Assembly (NCBI RefSeq): GCF_003610805.1
Contig: NZ_RAPF01000008.1
Location: 38,703-102,702, forward strand
Length of the DNA stretch: 64,000 nt
Origin: Altericroceibacterium spongiae
GTDB taxonomy: Bacteria; Pseudomonadota; Alphaproteobacteria; Sphingomonadales; Sphingomonadaceae
Direction: 5' to 3'
Positions 42,333 through 51,484 of this stretch are shown one piece after another. Each line of letters begins with the position of its first letter. The stretch's first letter is position 1. Both the position numbers and the translations under genes were made by a program. The notes beneath the pieces were generated by a model, which saw only the letters and a program-made list of their open reading frames with translations, was not told the origin of the DNA and ran no database searches.

Positions 42333-42391
42333 CTTCGATCCTTTTTTGCAAGTCCGTCATAAACGACGAACATTGCAAAAAAGGATCGAAG
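42333..42391. repeat. Perfect 19-bp inverted repeat with 21-nt loop
   Basis: CTTCGATCCTTTTTTGCAA (42333-42351) is matched exactly by TTGCAAAAAAGGATCGAAG (42373-42391). The loop itself holds a weaker dyad (GTCCGTC / GACGAAC, one mismatch). Long enough to extrude as a cruciform or fold as RNA. The T6 lies inside the stem, so it is not a typical terminator. Confidence 0.8.
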
Positions 42392-42710
42392 TTACCCACC
42401 GGGCTACGCCAGCGTGATAGGCGCGCTTCGCCCCATGGATAACTTTGATCCTTCACGATCAGGCAGCACCAGTTGATTGGTCGAAAGCCCTGGATTGCGA
42501 GGATCAAAATGACTGCCTTTCATGGATTGAATGACTGGCCATCCGGCCGGCCATGCCTCTTTTGTTGAAGGGCTCGTTCAATCGAAACCAGGGTTACGAT
42601 CGACCGAGGAAAGGCAGGCGTCCCAGTCCCTGATTGACAAGCACACCCTATACGGCTGCCCCGTGGGCTAAGATATTGGTTTAAAACGAAAGAGGCTTTA
42701 CCGCCTCGCG

Positions 42711-42845
42711 ATGCTTTAAAGCATACACTCGACATACAACTTGATGCTATTTAGCATCGTGTTGTATTTTATGGCGCAAATACAGTAGTATACGTGTAGG
42801 CGATATGCCCTCACTCGCTCTTGGCCGACGATGTTAAATAGCATC
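42711..42845. promoter_or_regulatory. Cluster of GATGCTA-TAGCATC dyads (putative operator of the RHH gene)
   Basis: Three dyads of one kind: ATGCTTTAAAGCAT (42711-42724), GATGCTA-TT-TAGCATC (42743-42758) and GATGTTA-AA-TAGCATC (42830-42845, one mismatch). The middle copy is nested in a larger 34-bp dyad whose outer arms are ATACAAC (42734-42740) and GTTGTAT (42761-42767). They lie 90-224 bp before the ribbon-helix-helix gene at 42935. Binding by that protein is inference. Confidence 0.6.
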
Positions 42846-42934
42846 ACCAGCTATTATATAGACATGAAAAGCCGAAGCTGGTAATCACTCTCTCGCGATA
42901 TCCGAACCAGACTCTTTTTATGGAGTTTGGTTTT

Positions 42935-43228
42935 ATGAAAAACACAAAGCGTATTCAAATTACGCTGCGCCTTGATCCGCAAACCATGCGTGAGATTGAG
43001 GCGCTTTGCCGTGAAAATGAGCAAAGTGTTTCCGATGTTTGTCGGTCATTGATCAACGCAGGCCTGCCATTTTACAAGAACAAGACTGGCGTGGATTTGA
43101 GCCGGGTACTCCTGCTGCTCGAAACGATCTATCTGACTATGACTTTGCATCTCCAGGAGGATGAGCCAGAGCTCTTCGCACGTATCGATAAACTGGCCCG
43201 TTCGCATGTGGATGAACATCATGCGTAA
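42935..43228 (+). CDS. Ribbon-helix-helix DNA-binding protein
   Basis: 97 residues from ATG at 42935 (GGAG, spacing 8); the ATG at 42920 is less likely. N-terminal RHH fold: RIQITLRLDPQTMREIEAL then ENEQSVSDVCRSLINAGL. The C-terminal helix region (SRVLLLLETIYLTMTLHLQ) may mediate multimerisation. It resembles relaxosome accessory or plasmid control proteins placed before traD on conjugative elements. The end overlaps the TraD-like frame by 8 bp. Probably represses its own promoter through the upstream dyads. Confidence 0.75.
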   Translation: MKNTKRIQITLRLDPQTMREIEALCRENEQSVSDVCRSLINAGLPFYKNKTGVDLSRVLLLLETIYLTMTLHLQEDEPELFARIDKLARSHVDEHHA

Positions 43229-43657
43229 GGACATCCGGTTCAGCAACAAAGCCCTCACGTTGCAGCATCGTTCCGCACGCGGAAAGGTAAAGCGAAACGC
43301 GAATAAATTTACGCGTGGATCACAGCTCTTCAGTCACGAAATGCGCATGATCTGGGCGGGCCTTCGAGTACCCTTTTACATATGGTGTGCCACTTTCGTT
43401 ATCTCGCTCTGTGGCCTCACCTATTTCTATCTCGCCAATCACGAGGCACAACTCATCATCCGGCTGTGCAAATGGCATGGATGAAAGCGAAGAATACCCT
43501 CATCGCTTCAATCGTCACTGCCTGTGTCATTTGCATTCCTTTTACGCTCTGGTTTTTCAATTTTTCGACCCGCCGCGGGCGAGACATTCTGACCGAACGT
43601 CATGAGCGCGGCGCTGCAAATGGCGATATGGGCATCTCGAAAATCCATGGTGTTTGA
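43221..43657 (+). pseudogene. TraD-like coupling protein, N-terminal remnant with frameshift
   Basis: Starts MRKDIRFSNKALTLQHRSAR in the frame opening at 43221, with FTRGSQLFSHEMRMIWAGL and a TM segment (YIWCATFVISLCGLTYFYLA). That frame stops at 43484; the frame one step over continues with a second TM (LIASIVTACVICIPFTLWFF) and STRRGRDILTERHERGA to a stop at 43657. The N-terminal layout (FSN-AL motif, two TMs, then a conserved linker) matches F-type TraD coupling proteins of sphingomonad plasmids, but the whole ATPase part is absent. Two separate small genes are the alternative reading. Confidence 0.5.
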
Positions 43658-44151
43658 TGGTGCCGGGTGTTCACTGTCTTTGGTTTGCAAAGGAGCCAGT
43701 GATTGAAGGGGCGCCGGGGGCCCTCTGATCTTTCGAACCGCTAAGAGGCGTTGAGAGCAGCGCAGGATCTGGCAGCGGTGGTGGACTTCGCGATTTTCTC
43801 TGAGGCTGCGGGGCGGCGCTGAAACCCGCGCGGCAAAGGCGGACACCGGCCTTTGCCCCTGTTCTCATGCTCAGGATTTCGGCTTTGCGGGCGCTGTGAT
43901 GGCTATATCTGCATCCTTTCGTTCACTTGGGCAAAGGAATTGAACCGTCAATAAGGCAGATAATCTTTTTTCTTCAATACCTTGTGCATATTTTACTGCA
44001 AAAATGTCGCATGGATGCCATATTTTTCAGGTTGCTAATGGAGGTTTTCCGGATAACCTGATTCTGTTTGCCGATTATTTCTTTAGTGATGCTTTGTGAA
44101 AGGGTGATGGAGCTGTTCCAAAACACGCATAACATTGCCCGCACAGGAAAA
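43658..44151. other. Intergenic region, right border of the decayed island
   Basis: About 490 bp with no recognisable gene, tRNA or insertion-sequence end. It must carry the promoter of the efflux operon starting at 44152; no consensus -35/-10 pair stands out. Confidence 0.5.
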
Positions 44152-45600
44152 ATGGAAAAATCACATTGGACTTTCCTTGGAGCGGTCACTGTGATTTTTC
44201 TCACAACCGGCTGCTCTTTTGCTCCGGATTATACCCGCCCCAAGCAGCCCGTCCCCCTGAAATTCGAGAATGCCCAGTCTCAAGGAGCCTCGATTGCCGG
44301 GATCGGTTGGCGAGACTTCTTTCGGGAAGCCGAATTGCAGCGCCTTATCGACCAGGCGCTCGCTCATAATCGTGACATTCGTATCGCGGCAGCCCGGGTG
44401 GAAGAAGCGCGCGCAAACTGGCGCATCGAGGGGGCCCCGCTTTATCCGCAGCTTGATGCAGTGGGAACCGGAACGCGCGGGCGCACCTTGTTTACGCTCC
44501 CGGGTGCCGGCCTTTCACCAGTCGATACGCGCCAGATCAGCGCGCAACTGAGTGCCAGCTGGGAAATAGATTTCTGGGGGAGACTGCGTAATCTGCGCGA
44601 TGCTGCAAGATGGCAATATCTGGCAAGTGAGGAATCCCGCCGGGCAGTCGCGACCGATCTGGTGGCACAGGTGGCCAATGGCTACCTGCTTGAACGGGAA
44701 TATCAGGAGCGTGAAGCGCTGGCGCAACGCTCGATTGAAACGCGCGAAGACTCGCTCAGGATCATGCGGCGACGTTATGAAGTGGGTTCCGGTTCCAGGC
44801 TCGATATGGCTCAGGCGCAGATTCTGCTGGCGCAGGCCCGAACGACTTTGCAGTCTCTCCAGCAAGACCGGGCAGTTAATCGTAATGCGCTGGCTTTGCT
44901 TGTTGGACGTTCTGTGGAAATCGGGCCCGGATCGCTCCGATTGACAGAAGAACGGCAGGATTTCGCCTTGCCGCCGGGATTGCCCTCTGACTTGCTCGTT
45001 AACCGGCCAGATATTGTCGCAGCAGAATATCAGCTTCTGGCCGCCAATGCGAATATTGGGGCGGCGCGGGCTGCGTTTCTGCCGAATATCAGCCTGACGG
45101 GAGCCTATGGTACGATGAGTGACGAGCTCGACGGCCTGTTTTCCGATGGCAGTGAAGTGTGGAGCTTTACCCCGACACTCAGCGTTCCCCTATTCAATGC
45201 CGGAAGGCTGCAGGGCAATCTGGAAGGCGCCAGAGCCCGTCGCGATCGTGCAGTGGCAGAATATGAGCGCACGATTCAGGTGGCCTTTCGCGACGTTTCG
45301 GACGCTATGGTGCGCCGGCGGCAATTACGGCGCCAGGTCGATACAACGCGGGAGCTGCTCGAAGCCCAGCGCGAGCGGGCAAGACTGGCACAATTACGTT
45401 TTGACAGCGGGCGCTCCGCATATCTGGAAGTGCTCGATGCGCAGCGGGATCTGTTCAATGCCGAACAAACTCTCGTGCAGTTAAGGCGTGCAGAGATTGC
45501 CAGCGTCGTAGCCCTTTATTCGGCTCTCGGCGGCGGTTTCGCAGCGGTGCCGGATGCGACTATCGAGCAGACACAGGCAACTGGGGAAGAGCAGCAATGA
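44152..45600 (+). CDS. Outer-membrane efflux lipoprotein (NodT/OprM family)
   Basis: 482 residues from ATG at 44152 (AGGA just upstream); the lipobox FLTTGC gives Cys21. Two OEP domains: QRLIDQALAHNRDIRIAAAR ... QLDAVGTG; VGSGSRLDMAQAQILLAQAR; DLLVNRPDIVAAEYQLLAAN and the second-repeat DSGRSAYLEVLDAQRDLFNA. It forms the trimeric outer-membrane tunnel for the inner-membrane exporter encoded downstream. First gene of a four-gene operon, with a 4-bp overlap to the adaptor gene. Confidence 0.92.
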   Translation: MEKSHWTFLGAVTVIFLTTGCSFAPDYTRPKQPVPLKFENAQSQGASIAGIGWRDFFREAELQRLIDQALAHNRDIRIAAARVEEARANWRIEGAPLYPQLDAVGTGTRGRTLFTLPGAGLSPVDTRQISAQLSASWEIDFWGRLRNLRDAARWQYLASEESRRAVATDLVAQVANGYLLEREYQEREALAQRSIETREDSLRIMRRRYEVGSGSRLDMAQAQILLAQARTTLQSLQQDRAVNRNALALLVGRSVEIGPGSLRLTEERQDFALPPGLPSDLLVNRPDIVAAEYQLLAANANIGAARAAFLPNISLTGAYGTMSDELDGLFSDGSEVWSFTPTLSVPLFNAGRLQGNLEGARARRDRAVAEYERTIQVAFRDVSDAMVRRRQLRRQVDTTRELLEAQRERARLAQLRFDSGRSAYLEVLDAQRDLFNAEQTLVQLRRAEIASVVALYSALGGGFAAVPDATIEQTQATGEEQQ

Positions 45601-46673
45601 GGCAGGTGACACGAAAAACCTGGATTGTCAGGGGTGCTATTGCAGTGCTTGCCATAGTCGTTGCTCTGATTATCTGGCAGGCAACCCGGCCTTCGGGACT
45701 GCCTGAGGGCATTGTGAGCGGGAATGGCCGTCTTGAAGCGGTCGAAATCGACGTTTCAGCGAAATCGCCCGGACGTATTAAAGACATTATGGCCGATGAA
45801 GGCCAGCTGGTGAAGGCAGGGCAGGTCGTTGCCCGAATGGATGTAGCGACGCTTGAAGCGCAATTGTCGGAAGCCGAAGCCCAGCTCGCTCAGGCGCGCA
45901 ATTCGGTCAGAATCGCTGAGACACAGGTGATCCAGCGTGAAAGTGAGCATGCCTCTGCGCTTGCCGTGGTGCAACAACGCGAGGCGGAGCTGAATGCTGC
46001 GCGCAAACGTCTCCGGCGATCGGAAATACTCGCTCGTGAAGGGGCCACCCCGCAACAGGAACGGGATGACGATCAGGCGACGGTGCAGGGCTCCGAAGCC
46101 ACTGTGGAGGCAGCCCGTGCCCAGCTGGCTGCGGCGCAGGCGGCTATCGTGGTAGCGCGTAGTCAGGTGATCGGTGCGAGGTCAACGGTGGATGCAGCCC
46201 GGGCTACGATTGAGCGCATTAAATCCGATATTGCAGATAGTGTCTTGCGGGCCCCCCGTGATGGCCGGGTTCAATATCGTGTGGCGCAGCCCGGCGAAGT
46301 CGTGCCTGGTGGCGGACCTGTGCTCAATCTGGTTGATCTGACCGATGTAACCATGACGTTTTTTCTGCCGGAAGTGGTGGCCGGGAAAGTGGCGATCGGT
46401 AGCGAGGCACGTCTGATACTCGATACGGCGCCCGATTATGTGATACCTGCAAAAATCAGCTTTGTGGCCGATGTCGCGCAGTTCACGCCCAAGACAGTAG
46501 AAACCGAGAGCGAGCGGCAGAAGCTTATGTTCCGGGTAAAGGCGCGGATCGATCCGGATCTTCTCCGTCGTCATGTGCAACGTGTGAAAACTGGTCTGCC
46601 GGGCATGGCTTATGTGCGGGTCGACCCCGATACTCCGTGGCCCGATGAACTGGCAAAAGTAGTGGAAGAATAG
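45597..46673 (+). CDS. HlyD-family membrane fusion protein (YhiI/YbhG type)
   Basis: 358 residues, start overlapping the previous stop (ATGA). One N-terminal TM (IVRGAIAVLAIVVALIIWQA), biotinyl-lipoyl half-motifs (GRIKDIMADEGQLVKAGQVV and LRAPRDGRVQYRVAQPGEVV), a long alpha-helical hairpin (residues about 95-205, rich in A, Q and E) and a beta-barrel region. It links the ABC exporter in the inner membrane to the NodT-type tunnel. Confidence 0.9.
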   Translation: MRQVTRKTWIVRGAIAVLAIVVALIIWQATRPSGLPEGIVSGNGRLEAVEIDVSAKSPGRIKDIMADEGQLVKAGQVVARMDVATLEAQLSEAEAQLAQARNSVRIAETQVIQRESEHASALAVVQQREAELNAARKRLRRSEILAREGATPQQERDDDQATVQGSEATVEAARAQLAAAQAAIVVARSQVIGARSTVDAARATIERIKSDIADSVLRAPRDGRVQYRVAQPGEVVPGGGPVLNLVDLTDVTMTFFLPEVVAGKVAIGSEARLILDTAPDYVIPAKISFVADVAQFTPKTVETESERQKLMFRVKARIDPDLLRRHVQRVKTGLPGMAYVRVDPDTPWPDELAKVVEE

Positions 46674-46676
46674 CTG

Positions 46677-49436
46677 ATGTCAGATCAGCACCCGCGCGAT
46701 CAGACGGAGCAGGTTGTCCGTATTGCCGGGATTAGCCATCATTATGGCAAGACACAGGCGCTGGATGATTTTACGCTGACTATTTCTGCTGGTCAGATGA
46801 TCGGTTTGATCGGCCCTGACGGGGTAGGCAAATCCAGCCTCCTTGCACTTATCTCCGGTGCACGGGCATTGCAGACAGGCCGGATAGAAGTCTTCGGTGG
46901 CGATATTTCCGATCATACGCACCGCAATGCTGTATGTCCGCGCATTGCCTATATGCCACAGGGACTGGGTAAGAATCTGTACCCGACCTTGTCGGTGGAA
47001 GAGAATTTGCAATTCTTCGGGCGACTGTTTGGTCACGATGCGCTGGAACGCCGCCGGCGTATTGACGGATTGACACGCAGCACAGGACTGGACCCGTTTC
47101 TGTCACGACCGGCAGGGAAATTGTCGGGCGGGATGAAGCAGAAGCTGGGACTATGCTGTGCGCTTATTCACGATCCTGATCTCCTGATCCTTGATGAGCC
47201 AACGACAGGTGTCGATCCACTTGCTCGATCCCAGTTCTGGGATCTGGTTGCCAGTATTCGACATCAGCGCCCGCATATGAGCGTTATCGTTGCCACGGCC
47301 TATATGGATGAAGCACAAGGTTTCGACTGGCTGGTGGCCATGGATGACGGAGCCATTCTTGCGACGGGAACGCCTGCTGAACTGCTGGAACGGACGGGGC
47401 AGGGCACCCTCGAAACAGCTTTTGTCGCATTACTCCCGGAAGAGCGTAAGCGTGGTCATGAACCGGTTACAATTCCGCCTCTGGAAAACGATGATCAGGA
47501 CATAGCGATCGAAGCAAGCGAACTGACGATGCGCTTCGGTGATTTTGTGGCGGTAGATCATGTCAGTTTCCGCATCCGCCGCGGAGAGATCTTCGGGTTT
47601 CTCGGGTCGAATGGTTGCGGCAAATCGACAACGATGAAAATGCTCACGGGCCTGCTTGCTGCAAGCGAAGGAGAGGCCTGGCTTTTCGGGCGCAAAGTGG
47701 ATGCGAATGACATCGCTACGCGGCAACGGGTCGGCTATATGAGTCAGGCCTTTTCGCTTTATAGCGAATTGACGGTTCTGCAGAATCTCGAATTGCATGC
47801 CCGCCTTTTCCACGTACCAAAGGATGAGATCCCGCAGCGCGTCGAAGAAATGATAGAGCGTTTCGGTCTTGCTTCGGTGCGCGATGATTTGCCTGAAAAG
47901 CTTCCGCTTGGCGTAAGGCAGAGGCTCTCTCTGGCCGTTGCCATGGTGCATAAACCCGAATTGCTGATCCTTGATGAGCCCACTTCCGGCGTGGATCCTG
48001 TTGCCCGCGACTCTTTCTGGCGGTTGCTGGCCGAATTGTCGCGTCGCGATCGGGTGACGATTTTCATTTCGACTCACTTTATGAATGAGGCGGAGCGATG
48101 CGATCGTATTTCGATGATGCATGCGGGCCAGGTGCTCGATAGCGATGCACCCGACAAGCTTCGGGAAAAGCGTGGCGCCAGCACATTGGAAGAAGCCTTT
48201 ATCGGCTATTTGCTCGAAGCTGCCGGAAAATCGGCGGATGAACAGCATGAAGACACATCTATGCATATCGAAAGCGATTCCTCAGAACCGGTGAAGAGAG
48301 GTCGCTTCTTCAGCCTTCAGCGTATGGTGAGCTATGTCTGGCGCGAAGCGCTGGAGTTACAGCGCGACCCGGTGCGCGGGACACTGGCATTGGTCGGGTC
48401 GATTATTTTGCTGCTCGTTATGGGCTATGGCATCAGCACGGATGTCGATAATTTGCATTATGCGGTGCTGGATCGTGATCAGAGCAGTGCAAGCGCGCGC
48501 TACCAGCTCGACATATCCGGATCGCGCTATTTTATCGAACAGCCGCCAATCACCGATTATGAAGATATGGACCGGCGATTGCGCAGTGGTGATCTGGCGC
48601 TGGCGCTTGAAATTCCGGCGGGTTTCGGCCGGGATCTGACACGTGGAAGAGATGTGGCCATCGGCGCCTGGTTTGACGGCGCAATGCCGCAGCGTGCGGA
48701 AACGGTGCAGGGTTATATTCAGGGCATGCATCAGCATTGGCTGGCCGAGCAATTGCGTATGCAAGGGGGGCTAGACAGCAATTCTGCCGGCAATGTCTCG
48801 ATCGAAAATCGTTTCCGCTACAATCCCGATGTTGAGAGCCTTCCCTCCATGGTCCCCGCGGTGATCCCGCTGCTGTTGTTGATGCTTCCAGCCATGCTGA
48901 CAGCGCTTGCCGTGGTGCGGGAGAAGGAAATGGGATCGATCATCAATCTTTATGTGACACCGGTCACACGATCTGAATTCATGCTCGGTAAGCAACTCCC
49001 TTATGTCGCACTGGCCATGATGAACTTCGCAGTCATGGTAGGTATGGCTGTATTCCTGTTTGATGTGCCGGTGAAAGGCAGCCTGTTGACACTGACGCTG
49101 GCAGCCCTGCTTTTCTGCATCACGGCAACAGGTATGGGGCTGCTGGCTTCCGCTATAACCCGCAGCCAGATTGCGGCGATGTTCCTGGCCATGGTGGGAA
49201 CATTGATCCCGGCGGTTACCTTCGGCGGAATGATCGATCCGGTGTCGTCTCTGGAAGGGATCGGCCAGCTGATCGGCCAGATTTTTCCGGCAAGCCATAT
49301 GTTCACAATCAGCCGGGGCGTATTCAACAAGGGCCTCAATTTCAGTGACCTTGTGGGTTCTTTCTGGCCGCTCTTGCTGTCTGTCCCGGTGATCCTTGGT
49401 TCCTCTATAGTCCTTTTGAGCAGGCAGGAGAGCTGA
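46677..49436 (+). CDS. ABC transporter with two ATPase domains fused to a permease (RbbA-like)
   Basis: 919 residues. First nucleotide-binding domain: Walker A GPDGVGKS (residues 46-53), signature [10 protein letters not shown], Walker [14 protein letters not shown], but the usual switch histidine is replaced ([11 protein letters not shown]). Second: Walker A GSNGCGKS, signature altered to [10 protein letters not shown], Walker [14 protein letters not shown], switch STHFMNEAE. The C-terminal about 380 residues are an ABC-2 permease with one N-terminal and five C-terminal TM helices. This is the layout of E. coli RbbA (YhiH), with flanking YhiI- and YhhJ-like genes in the same order. Substrate unknown. 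Confidence 0.9.
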   Translation: MSDQHPRDQTEQVVRIAGISHHYGKTQALDDFTLTISAGQMIGLIGPDGVGKSSLLALISGARALQTGRIEVFGGDISDHTHRNAVCPRIAYMPQGLGKNLYPTLSVEENLQFFGRLFGHDALERRRRIDGLTRSTGLDPFLSRPAGKLSGGMKQKLGLCCALIHDPDLLILDEPTTGVDPLARSQFWDLVASIRHQRPHMSVIVATAYMDEAQGFDWLVAMDDGAILATGTPAELLERTGQGTLETAFVALLPEERKRGHEPVTIPPLENDDQDIAIEASELTMRFGDFVAVDHVSFRIRRGEIFGFLGSNGCGKSTTMKMLTGLLAASEGEAWLFGRKVDANDIATRQRVGYMSQAFSLYSELTVLQNLELHARLFHVPKDEIPQRVEEMIERFGLASVRDDLPEKLPLGVRQRLSLAVAMVHKPELLILDEPTSGVDPVARDSFWRLLAELSRRDRVTIFISTHFMNEAERCDRISMMHAGQVLDSDAPDKLREKRGASTLEEAFIGYLLEAAGKSADEQHEDTSMHIESDSSEPVKRGRFFSLQRMVSYVWREALELQRDPVRGTLALVGSIILLLVMGYGISTDVDNLHYAVLDRDQSSASARYQLDISGSRYFIEQPPITDYEDMDRRLRSGDLALALEIPAGFGRDLTRGRDVAIGAWFDGAMPQRAETVQGYIQGMHQHWLAEQLRMQGGLDSNSAGNVSIENRFRYNPDVESLPSMVPAVIPLLLLMLPAMLTALAVVREKEMGSIINLYVTPVTRSEFMLGKQLPYVALAMMNFAVMVGMAVFLFDVPVKGSLLTLTLAALLFCITATGMGLLASAITRSQIAAMFLAMVGTLIPAVTFGGMIDPVSSLEGIGQLIGQIFPASHMFTISRGVFNKGLNFSDLVGSFWPLLLSVPVILGSSIVLLSRQES

Positions 49437-49437
49437 G

Positions 49438-50565
49438 ATGAAATATAAGTTTCTCAATATCTACCGCCTTGGGGTCAAGGAATTGTGGAGTTTGTGGCGC
49501 GATCCGATCATGCTGGTCCTGATCGTCTTCACCTTCACTTTTTCCGTTTACAGCTCGGCTTCTTCCATGCCTGAAACATTACACAATGCGCCTATTGCCA
49601 TTGTTGATGAAGACCGCTCGCCTTTGTCGCAGCGAATAGTATCGGCTTTCTATCCGCCGCAATTCATGCAGCCGGTTATGATTGCACCGTCTGAAATCGA
49701 TCCCGGAATGGATTCGGGTGTCTATACTTTCGTGCTTCACATTCCTGCCGGATTCCAGCGCGATGTGCTGGCGGGCAGGACTGCCGAAATTCAGCTCAAC
49801 ACTGATGCGACCCGCATGACGCAGGCTTTTACCGGCAGCGGCTATATTCAGCAGATAGCGCTGGGAGAAGTCGAGGAGTTTGTCAGTCGAACCCGCAACC
49901 GGCAAAGCTCGCCAGTCGAGCTGGAATTGCGGGCACGGTTCAATCCTACGCTCGATAAGTCCTGGTTTGGCGGACTTTCCCAGATCATTAACCAGATTAC
50001 CATGTTGTCCATCATTCTGACCGGTGCGGCCCTTATCCGGGAGCGTGAGCACGGGACTATCGAACATCTGCTGGTTATGCCTGTCACTTCTGCAGAAATC
50101 ATGTTGTCCAAAATATGGTCTATGGGGCTTGTCGTTCTGCTCGCCTCGTTTCTGTCGCTGAAACTGGTCGTTCAGGGTATGCTCGATGTGCCGGTTATCG
50201 GTTCGTTGCCGTTATTTTTCACTGGCGCCGCCCTGGTTTTGTTTTCGACCACATCGATGGGGATTTTTATGGCAACGCTGGCGCGCAATATGCCGCAATT
50301 CGGTATGCTGGCTGTGCTGGTGCTCTTGCCGCTCCAGATGCTCTCCGGCGGCACCACACCGCGCGAAAGTATGCCGGATATCGTGCAAGATATCATGCTG
50401 GCGGCCCCAACCACGCATTTTGTGGAACTAGGGCAGGCCATTCTGTTTCGCGGGGCGGGATTTGATGTGGTCTGGCCGCAAATGCTGGCAGTCACCGTAA
50501 TCGGCGGGGTCTTTTTTATCATTGCGCTTTCCCGTTTCCGTAACACCATTTCATCAATGGCCTGA
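49438..50565 (+). CDS. ABC-2 type permease (YhhJ/YbhR-like)
   Basis: 375 residues, starting 1 bp after the previous stop. N-terminal TM (IMLVLIVFTFTFSVYSSA), large periplasmic domain (about 45-180), then five TM helices (SIILTGAALIREREHGTIEHL is the conserved coupling helix). It would pair with the permease half of the RbbA-like protein to form the export channel. Last gene of the operon by spacing; the SIMPL-domain gene follows 57 bp later. Confidence 0.9.
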   Translation: MKYKFLNIYRLGVKELWSLWRDPIMLVLIVFTFTFSVYSSASSMPETLHNAPIAIVDEDRSPLSQRIVSAFYPPQFMQPVMIAPSEIDPGMDSGVYTFVLHIPAGFQRDVLAGRTAEIQLNTDATRMTQAFTGSGYIQQIALGEVEEFVSRTRNRQSSPVELELRARFNPTLDKSWFGGLSQIINQITMLSIILTGAALIREREHGTIEHLLVMPVTSAEIMLSKIWSMGLVVLLASFLSLKLVVQGMLDVPVIGSLPLFFTGAALVLFSTTSMGIFMATLARNMPQFGMLAVLVLLPLQMLSGGTTPRESMPDIVQDIMLAAPTTHFVELGQAILFRGAGFDVVWPQMLAVTVIGGVFFIIALSRFRNTISSMA

Positions 50566-50622
50566 TCCGTTCATTTCCTGTCTTTCCGGGCTCAGTTATA
50601 AGGCATGAAAAGGGAGTGGAGC

Positions 50623-51342
50623 ATGACGCGCGATATTTCGGATTCTCTTCGGTGGTACGGGCTGGCGGCAGCAGCGATTCTTGCTGTCGGTCTGATGGTG
50701 GGTGGTTATCTGCTCGGCAACGGTCTTGTCCGGGCGCGCCATGCCGACCGGTCGGTGACGGTGCGCGGGCTGGCCGAGCGCGACGTGACGGCCGATCTTG
50801 CCACCTGGACGCTGACCTATTCCGAACAGGGTACCAATTTGCAGCAGGTGCAGGCCAGTATCGACCGCGATACGGCCACGATCCGCAAATTCTTCAGCGA
50901 TCTGGGCATTCCCGATGAAGCGCTGCAACCGGCAGGGGCAGGGGTGAACCAGTCTTTGCGCAACGGTGTGCAGACCGTCACCATCAATCAGCGGTTGCAA
51001 TTGCGCACCACCGATATCGCCAAAGCGCGCAAGGCGGTGGCAAGCCAGTTCGATCTGGTCCGGCAGGGCGTGGTTCTGCAGGAAGGTTCGGGGATGGAAT
51101 ACAGCTTTACCAGGCTGAATGAAATCAAGCCGGAAATGGTTGCTGAAGCCACCCGCGATGCACGCGCCGCCGCCGAACAATTCGCCAAGGACAGCGATAC
51201 GCAGGTAGGCGGTATCAAAAATGCCACGCAGGGTTATTTCTCCGTACAGCCGCGTGATGGCGACGGGGGCGGCTACGGTGTTGCCGACACGCCTTATAAA
51301 AAGGTCCGTGTGGTCACGACGGTGAATTTCTATCTCGACTGA
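50623..51342 (+). CDS. SIMPL domain-containing periplasmic protein (DUF541)
   Basis: 239 residues from ATG at 50623 (GGGAG and GGAG upstream). N-terminal TM anchor (YGLAAAAILAVGLMVGGYLL), then the SIMPL/DUF541 domain: VTVRGLAERDVTADLATWTL, the central SVDRDTATIRKFFSDLGI-like stretch and the end VRVVTTVNFYLD. Function in bacteria is not well defined; some members are linked to oxidative-stress or envelope functions. Stands alone with its own terminator at 51382. Confidence 0.88.
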   Translation: MTRDISDSLRWYGLAAAAILAVGLMVGGYLLGNGLVRARHADRSVTVRGLAERDVTADLATWTLTYSEQGTNLQQVQASIDRDTATIRKFFSDLGIPDEALQPAGAGVNQSLRNGVQTVTINQRLQLRTTDIAKARKAVASQFDLVRQGVVLQEGSGMEYSFTRLNEIKPEMVAEATRDARAAAEQFAKDSDTQVGGIKNATQGYFSVQPRDGDGGGYGVADTPYKKVRVVTTVNFYLD

Positions 51343-51381
51343 TCGCCGCGCTTGACGCCTATCATGTGTGTTTGAATCCGG

Positions 51382-51418
51382 TGCCGTGCTCCTTTTTTGG
51401 AGCACGGCATTATTTTTG
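51382..51418 (+). terminator. Rho-independent terminator
   Basis: Perfect 11-bp stem TGCCGTGCTCC (51382-51392) / GGAGCACGGCA (51399-51409), T6 loop, followed by TTATTTTTG. It ends the SIMPL-domain gene. Confidence 0.9.
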
Positions 51419-51484
51419 CGATTTTTCCAAGGCTGATCGCATCTGCCTCCGTCCTCACAGACAAAGGATATGGAGGGAATTTTC

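Larger units (their letters stand above)
42280..42934. other. Regulatory or transfer region with inverted repeats
   Basis: About 650 bp between a minus-strand and a plus-strand gene. It contains the 19-bp inverted repeat (42333-42391), a GGCC-rich patch (42540-42562), and the GATGCTA/TAGCATC dyad group (42711-42845). A minus-strand frame at 42292-42507 runs across the inverted repeat and is not believed. The region is AT-rich toward the right and has the look of a plasmid control or transfer-origin segment. Confidence 0.5.

Noticed and set aside
42292..42507. 71-codon minus-strand frame
   Set aside because: It runs straight through the perfect 19-bp inverted repeat and has no ribosome-binding site or family match.
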